Shown piece by piece: positions 63,953 to 64,000 of a DNA stretch of 64,000 nt. Below the pieces are notes generated by a model, which was not told the DNA's origin, did no database searches, and worked only from the letters and a program-made list of their open reading frames with translations. The stretch is from the NCBI GenBank assembly GCA_018524725.1, contig JAEUWP010000562.1:744001-808000 (forward strand). Reading direction: 5' to 3'. The DNA comes from Podaxis mareebaensis (taxonomy: Eukaryota > Basidiomycota > Agaricomycetes > Agaricales > Agaricaceae). The stretch's first letter is position 1. Each line of letters starts with the position of its first letter. Made by a program: the position numbers and the translations under genes.

Positions 63953-64000
63953 GGAGTCTGTGAGGGAGAAATTCGTTAGGAGAAAGGCAGGCGGGGGTAA

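Overview
This window is nuclear DNA of a filamentous basidiomycete, most likely an Agaricomycete. The genes are dense, on both strands, and broken by many introns of about 45-65 nt with GTRNGY donors. The families present (alpha-1,3-glucan synthase, SCAMP, Ste11 MAPKKK with SAM domain, intron-containing H2B, a secreted DPBB protein) and the roughly balanced base composition fit that group. I see no transposon, CRISPR array, rRNA or tRNA. Exon joins below are inferred from frame and splice consensus only.

Layout, left to right. 1-5.6 kb: start of an acidic protein (-), SRP54 (+), a small membrane protein (-), a SAM methyltransferase (+). 6-11 kb: poly(A)-binding protein (-) and SCAMP (-). 11.7-18.3 kb: secreted DPBB protein (+), COQ11-like SDR (+), mitochondrial adenylate kinase (+). 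18.5-27.5 kb: N-terminal methyltransferase TAE1 (-), then CSM3/TIPIN (+), CMR1 (-) and ORC1 (-), three adjacent genome-maintenance genes. 27.8-31.7 kb: an unrecognised gene (-), a mitochondrial SAP-domain protein (+), COA8-like (+). 31.8-38.6 kb: nucleoporin NUP133 (-), histone H2B (-), a second SAM methyltransferase (-). 38.9-45 kb: sphingoid-base kinase (+), HTD2-like dehydratase (+), an unresolved coding-like stretch, PRCC-like protein (-). 45.2-58 kb: the 7.8-kb alpha-1,3-glucan synthase gene (-), head to head with STE11 (+). 58.2-64 kb: TRM1 (-) and a ferric reductase (-) whose 5' end may lie outside the window.

Most of this is housekeeping content and I do not see an obvious new multi-gene system. 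The points most worth a second look are: several GC-AG introns, some forced by reading frame; very small exons (4 nt in SCAMP, 17 nt in TAE1); a CACGTG box close upstream of six or seven genes; ACGCGT boxes in front of ORC1 and CSM3; two in-frame starts in TRM1 that would give mitochondrial and nuclear forms; unusually long introns in COQ11; a long acidic insertion in the ferric reductase NAD-binding half; and a gene-like segment at 42.7-43.0 kb that needs a one-base frame change.
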